Assembly: GCA_028023455.1 (NCBI GenBank) | Contig: JAQFVV010012435.1 | Location: forward strand, 1,986,001-2,050,000 | Source of the DNA: Epiperipatus broadwayi | Lineage: Eukaryota; Onychophora; Udeonychophora; Euonychophora; Peripatidae | DNA length: 64,000 nucleotides | Direction: 5' to 3' | Part shown: piece after piece, positions 59,286-64,000 of the stretch | Layout of the letters: each line of letters opens with the position of its first letter | How positions within the stretch are numbered: the stretch's first letter is position 1 | Made by a program: the position numbers and the translations under genes | Notes under the pieces: model-generated | What the model was told of the DNA's origin: nothing | Database searches by the model: none | The model's input: only the letters and a program-made list of their open reading frames with translations

Positions 59286-62284
59286 TCTGTGAAAAACAGC
59301 TAGTGTAAGCATAAAGAACGGTGATCATGTGATGTTTGAAGATCTATTTACTGCAACTGGGTTTTCAGCAAAAGGCCCAATTTACTGCTATAATTGAATT
59401 TCTCAGTGAGTGTAATTTAATATCACATGCTTGTCATATTGTTTCATGCATTCTTTATAAATATTTGGAGCTTGAAGGCTTGGTATTGATTGTTCAGAAG
59501 ATGTATTGTTATATGATTGCAGTAAAGTAAACTGCCATATAAAAATGGATTGTATGTCCTTTTGTTGTTTTTAATTCTAATCGAATTTGTTTAAATTTTT
59601 TTGAATCCATTTTTTCCTGCTCTATCATTGATGATAGATCAAATTGTTAAATCTAATTATTAGAAAAATAATAACAAACAAACATTATAATAATGCATAA
59701 AAATTGTAAACTTATCAGGTTGTCATTCCTGCAAGAAAACTATAAGTGTTTGAGATTTTGTCACATTGAATTTATCTTTAAAATTAACTTATTTTTAGCT
59801 TGGATAATTTATTTTTTGTGTTTATATAATCTTGAAAGAGACTATTTAAAAAATTTAAAATATTTATAATAAATTGTTGACTCAGTACATATAAATATTA
59901 TTTGTGCATGTCCAGTAGATAGTGTGTGCATGTCTCGAAAATAATGTGTGCATGTCTGGTAGATATTGTATGCATATCCAGTAGATAGTGTGTGTATGTC
60001 CGGTAGATAGTGTATGCATATGGTGCATATTATATATCTATACTCTTTTTACAATATCATTAATTCCAACCATCATCATAATCATTCTCCTGCAAATATC
60101 ATCTTTCTGAATTAAATTCACTTTTTTTAATCTATAATTTTTTTCCCGTATTATTTCAGCAAAATTTTTATCCATTCATCTTTCAGGTCTTTTACAGTCT
60201 TTTAAAATTCATTTTCAAAATTAATTATTCACCCATTGTACTCTGTTGTAAAAGTCAATTTTTATACCAGTCTTTTAAATTTTTTCAATGTGTTTAATGA
60301 TATCTGCTTGTTCTTCCACCCAGTAATTTTACTTTTAATATTATCTATGTTTATGTTACATGTAAAACTTGAGGTCATTGAGAACTATGTAGCAAAGGCA
60401 ATTAAAGAAGAGGGTCTAACGTAATGATGGTCTCTCATCAGATATTTCATAAAAATCTAATTTTACAAGATATGTATTAAATGCTGGTTGTTTTTGAAAC
60501 TGATCTCTAAGTGTTGATTGTTATAATTAATGGGTTCACTATAATTAATTGCTGGTTTCACCAATTGTAGATATTTCTTAGTCTTCTTTTTTCATGGAGT
60601 TTTCTCCATATCAAGTTAAGCATTTAGTGTCAGTTTTCTGGCATCAACATAATTATAATTGCTGAAAGGAATTAACTTATTCTCACTTCAAATACAGAAA
60701 TAATAATTTTCAATATTTAGTTATACATGCAAGCATGTTGCTTTATGCATAGTAATTTTAGTAATTAGAATATGCTTGAGTCTACATTAAATTGGTTTGT
60801 ACAGCTTATGAGTATCAATTGTTTATTCCAAATTATACTTAAATAAGCTTAAAACAGCACACTTTTAATAAAAACCTATACAAAATAGTAAAATAGTTAA
60901 CCATTCACAAAATTATATGAAGTTTGAGTACAATAATGACTGGGTGCGCTTTGATCCTGAAACCTGTAATTTTCACATTCATCAATCTACTAAATTTTTT
61001 TTATTATTATTATTGACTGGTCTTAGAGAAAATCAAATTCAGTCAGGAATCTTTGTCAATAGATTTATAGAGAGACCAAGTTCTGTAATTTCATTTAAAT
61101 CGTTTAGGGAAAGTTCTACACTAACTATACTTTTTTATAACTAGTTATGTTCTAGATTACTGTTCAATTATTAGTTCCAAAATTACAGGAAATGAAAAAT
61201 GCACCTTCAGAAATACAATAAAATTTTGACACTTTTTAAAAGAATGGGCACTTTATATTTTAACTGAACCTGAAAGCTTTATTTATGCAAAAATTGGCAT
61301 TCAGTCCTTTTGGTCTCCAGTTGAAAATCAATCTTTTTTGTTATTCTACTTTCCTACACTTTCTCTTTCGTTGTATTGGTCATATCTGGAGCATAGAAAT
61401 TTTCAAAGTGATATTTTCAAACTTTGTAATTTGCTATGAAATATTATTCACTTGCTGTTGCATATATTGTGTAAAATCTACACAGCATGAACAAACATAT
61501 AAACAGCATGCATATTTTGTGCAATAACTTCAACCCATGACTTGTTTTTGATATCATATTATTTCAAAATTCTGTCAAATGTTATGATAATATTTAATTT
61601 CTGTTTAAAATTTTGAGTCACTTTATAAAGCATTATATTTGTATACAAATTATTTTCATTGGTTTATTAGCTTACAAATTTATGGAGAGCAATTTGAGAA
61701 CACCGTTGATTGGTTACATACTTGATTCCAATTTTGTGGTCATTATTATTTGGTGCCATAAACTGTCTAAACATTTAGTACTTCTATCTCTCTTTATTAA
61801 TGTGTTTCAGTAAAATCAATGACTGTCTCATAAATTCTAGGCATGTTGAGATGTTATGAAAGCATTGTTATTGCTTTTGGCTTTTCTATTTTGCAGTTAT
61901 CTAGAATGTTAGTTTACTGTACACAATTTTTTTTTTTTTACATTTGAAATCATTTCTAAATTATTAGTTCAAAAAAATCTGAAAATATCACTATATACAG
62001 ATCTCATGCAAATATTATTTTAAATTTGCATATGAAAGCAAGCCAAAATGTCCTTATTTGGATCTCTACCAAGCCAATAATGCCCAATTGGTAGATTTTT
62101 TAACCTGAAGGCAATTCTGAGTATGTGTTTTGTTTTATTATTTCAAAAAGAAAAATTCTAATTTTTAGTAATTTATTTACATATTTAAGCTTATTTATGC
62201 AATATATTTGTAAAATATTCATTTTTAACCAATAAATGACATGATTGCAATGAGATTTTATTTGAAAATATTTGTTTTTAAAAA
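59286..62284. other. Intronic DNA, no gene seen; one minisatellite
   Basis: Apart from the minisatellite at 59904-60013, nothing recognised. The frames at 60917-61144 and 61285-61527 carry no family motif and sit in AT-rich DNA. Confidence 0.5.
59904..60013. repeat. 22-bp minisatellite, five units
   Basis: Five consecutive units of the form 'gtgcatgtccagtagatagt' plus 'gt', at 59904, 59926, 59948, 59970 and 59992, with several differences between units. A partial sixth unit follows. Confidence 0.87.
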
Positions 62285-62660
62285 GACAATTTTTAGAAAG
62301 TAATTTTCCCAAACTGGAAGCTGCTTTTATTGGCCAATTATTAACGCTACCCAGAAAATCTGCTGGGGGGGTACAGGGTCAAAGTTTTCAGCACTTTTTC
62401 CGCTCTAATGAGCTGCTGCACCCCTTGATGGATTGTTTTTGGGCAGAGAAGATCTGTGCTCGTCCATGTATAGATACACATTAAGCAAAATTATACAACC
62501 TTTTATGGATATATTTGTTATCGAGCGTACGTACTTTGTAAACCTGGTCAATAATTATGTTGCCTTGTAACATTGAACACTTTGTAATCTTCCATGGGTA
62601 AGTGTACCCAATAATTTTTTGTAATCTTTTGACTAATAAAGGTTACTTTTGAGAAAAAAG
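62285..62660 (+). mobile_element. 3' end of a retroelement, copy 2
   Basis: The last 100 bp match 9094-9194 ('catgggtaagtgta', 'ttttgtaatctttt', 'taataaaggttactttt'). Upstream is a GC-richer stretch with an open frame closing at 62484 ('FWAEKICARPCIDTH' end) that could be the end of a coding region. It ends in an A-rich tail near 62650. The family is not identified and the left boundary is approximate. Confidence 0.5.
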
Positions 62661-63570
62661 AATGACTTTTATAAATGGCCGGTGAAGAAATTTGTCATAA
62701 AAATACATTTAATTTTGAATTTTAAGATATATTTTTATTTTTTACACTGCCTCAATTAAAATTCATTTTTATTTAAAAAAATATAAATTATATAAGAAAT
62801 GTTTCATTCTACAGTTTTTATGAATAACCAAAATTACAATTCAATAATTAAGAATTCTGTTTAGTACTTTATTTTTCTATTTTGAAAAGTTCAAATATTT
62901 GAAGGCTTACATTTTTAATAAATAATGCAAAGATTCTCAACATATATATATATATATATAGAAAAAAGATTTAATTGTAAAAACAAAATGTTGCAAATGT
63001 GGACACAATTGTCATTAGAATTTTTCAAATAAGAGAGGGAGGAGTTGGAACATGAACAGGTTAAACAGGCAGCTACTGATTGGCTACTAAACACAATGAT
63101 GATTGAATCTTGCTTGCATACTGGTAAAATAAATTTTGTGCACATTTAAAGAAGTTAAAATAAGTTTGTATTAACATAAAGCTAAGCATTGCATTCTCCT
63201 TTTAGTCAATTAATATTTTACGCATTTACCTATTCTATTACTATGACTCCATAAGAATATGTTAAATAAACTCATATGAGTAAATTATTATTGCAGTAGA
63301 ACTCTTATTCTGAGCAGATTAAACTTTATACAAATCATGTATTGAGTAATTATTGTTTTAAATATTATTAAAATTAACCATTGGAGATAGATTGTTCATA
63401 TGTGAATAGAAAATAAGGAAGATCCAGACATTGATTTATTGTCAAAATAATATTTATCAAAATACAACTGCAACGACTAGATTGAATTGTGGTACTAAGA
63501 AGATTACCATTGAAAAGGATATACAACAGGATAATTCTATCTCTCCAAAACTTTTTACCATAATTTTTAT
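62661..63570. other. Intronic DNA, nothing recognised
   Basis: AT-rich with a short TA run at 62943-62960. No gene or repeat family. Confidence 0.5.
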
Positions 63571-63762
63571 AATATATAGGGTTTGAACTCAGACTTTCAC
63601 ATGACCTTCAACCCTCCATGCTATCTCATACTGCTGATACACTTGATCCCGCACATGTTATTTATTTTTTCAACATGTGTGTGATCAAGTGTATCAGCAG
63701 TATGAGATAACATGGATGCTTGAGGGTCATGTGAAAGTCTGAGTTCAAAGCCCCTATATATT
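63571..63762. repeat. Fold-back family A, short near-perfect hairpin
   Basis: 'atatagggtttgaactcaga' at the left is mirrored by 'tctgagttcaaagcccctat' at the right. 'ctcatactgctgatacactt' near 63626-63647 is matched by its exact inverse near 63693. Arms of about 85 bp with a very short loop near 63665. The arms are closer to each other than in other family A copies. Confidence 0.85.
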
Positions 63763-64000
63763 ACATATAGAAGTGCAGGTATGAAAAAGCCTGTACTGTA
63801 GAAAAAAAAATCAGATGATTTTTATGTGGTTTAAAATAAGCTAGGATAATAAAAATAAATGAAGATTACTTGCCATGCAGAACTTACATTTGATGTTATT
63901 GTTTTCCAAATAATGCTTAAAAGTTTTTAGAAAGTGTTACTACTGCTAGCAAATGAAAGCAAGATATTAGAGCAAAAAGTAAGTGCTTTTTAAAAAAAAA
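63763..64000. other. Intronic DNA to window end, nothing recognised
   Basis: Short AT-rich segment. No supported feature. Confidence 0.5.

Noticed and set aside
60917-61144. Possible further semaphorin exon (75-codon frame starting MKFEYNNDWVRFDPET)
   Set aside because: No sema-domain motif follows, and no proper acceptor/donor pair in the required phase was found.

Overview
The window is AT-rich animal nuclear DNA. It shows eukaryotic splice sites, very large introns, tRNA-derived SINEs, LINEs, a Penelope-like element (PLE), hAT- and Merlin-type DNA transposon remains, many fold-back MITEs and long microsatellites. Nothing bacterial, viral or plasmid-like was seen. The only host gene I can support is a semaphorin. 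Its sequence looks like the invertebrate class 1 (Sema1a-type) sema domain, so a protostome is likely. A mollusc (perhaps a cephalopod) would suit the repeat style and intron size, but that is a weak inference.

Host gene (+ strand): two consecutive sema-domain coding exons, 9959-10047 and 43539-43680, joined in phase across a 33,491-bp intron (10048-43538). No upstream exon is seen in 1-9958 and no downstream exon in 43681-64000, so the flanking introns are at least about 10 kb and 20 kb long. All other recognisable sequence is intronic repeat.

Layout. 1-9.9 kb: a 1.1-kb TIR element (388-1515), a SINE with target-site duplication, two fold-back family A elements, a tandem duplication, a Merlin (IS1595-like) transposase relic and a retroelement 3' end. 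10-24 kb: fold-back MITEs, SINEs and a 670-bp GATA/GGTA microsatellite. 24.4-29.8 kb: a decayed RTE-type LINE (minus strand) carrying a PLE whose 3' half is present twice, head-to-head, as a palindrome with arms of about 1.1 kb. 30-43 kb: a hAT MITE with an 8-bp TSD, an odd G/A-only tract, a second copy of the 1.2-kb TIR element, a second RTE relic (plus strand), and MITEs crowding the second semaphorin exon. 45-49 kb: fold-back family B, a GTF2IRD2/ZBED-like hAT transposase pseudogene and a family A relic. 52.9-58.5 kb: three LINE copies laid between trinucleotide microsatellites; one keeps a 549-codon RT reading frame. 58.8-64 kb: more fold-backs, a 22-bp minisatellite and a retroelement 3' end.

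The genes do not form a pathway. This is a semaphorin locus with a repeat-packed intron. The most unusual structure is the PLE palindrome, which also duplicates, in inverted orientation, a short piece of the LINE it sits in.
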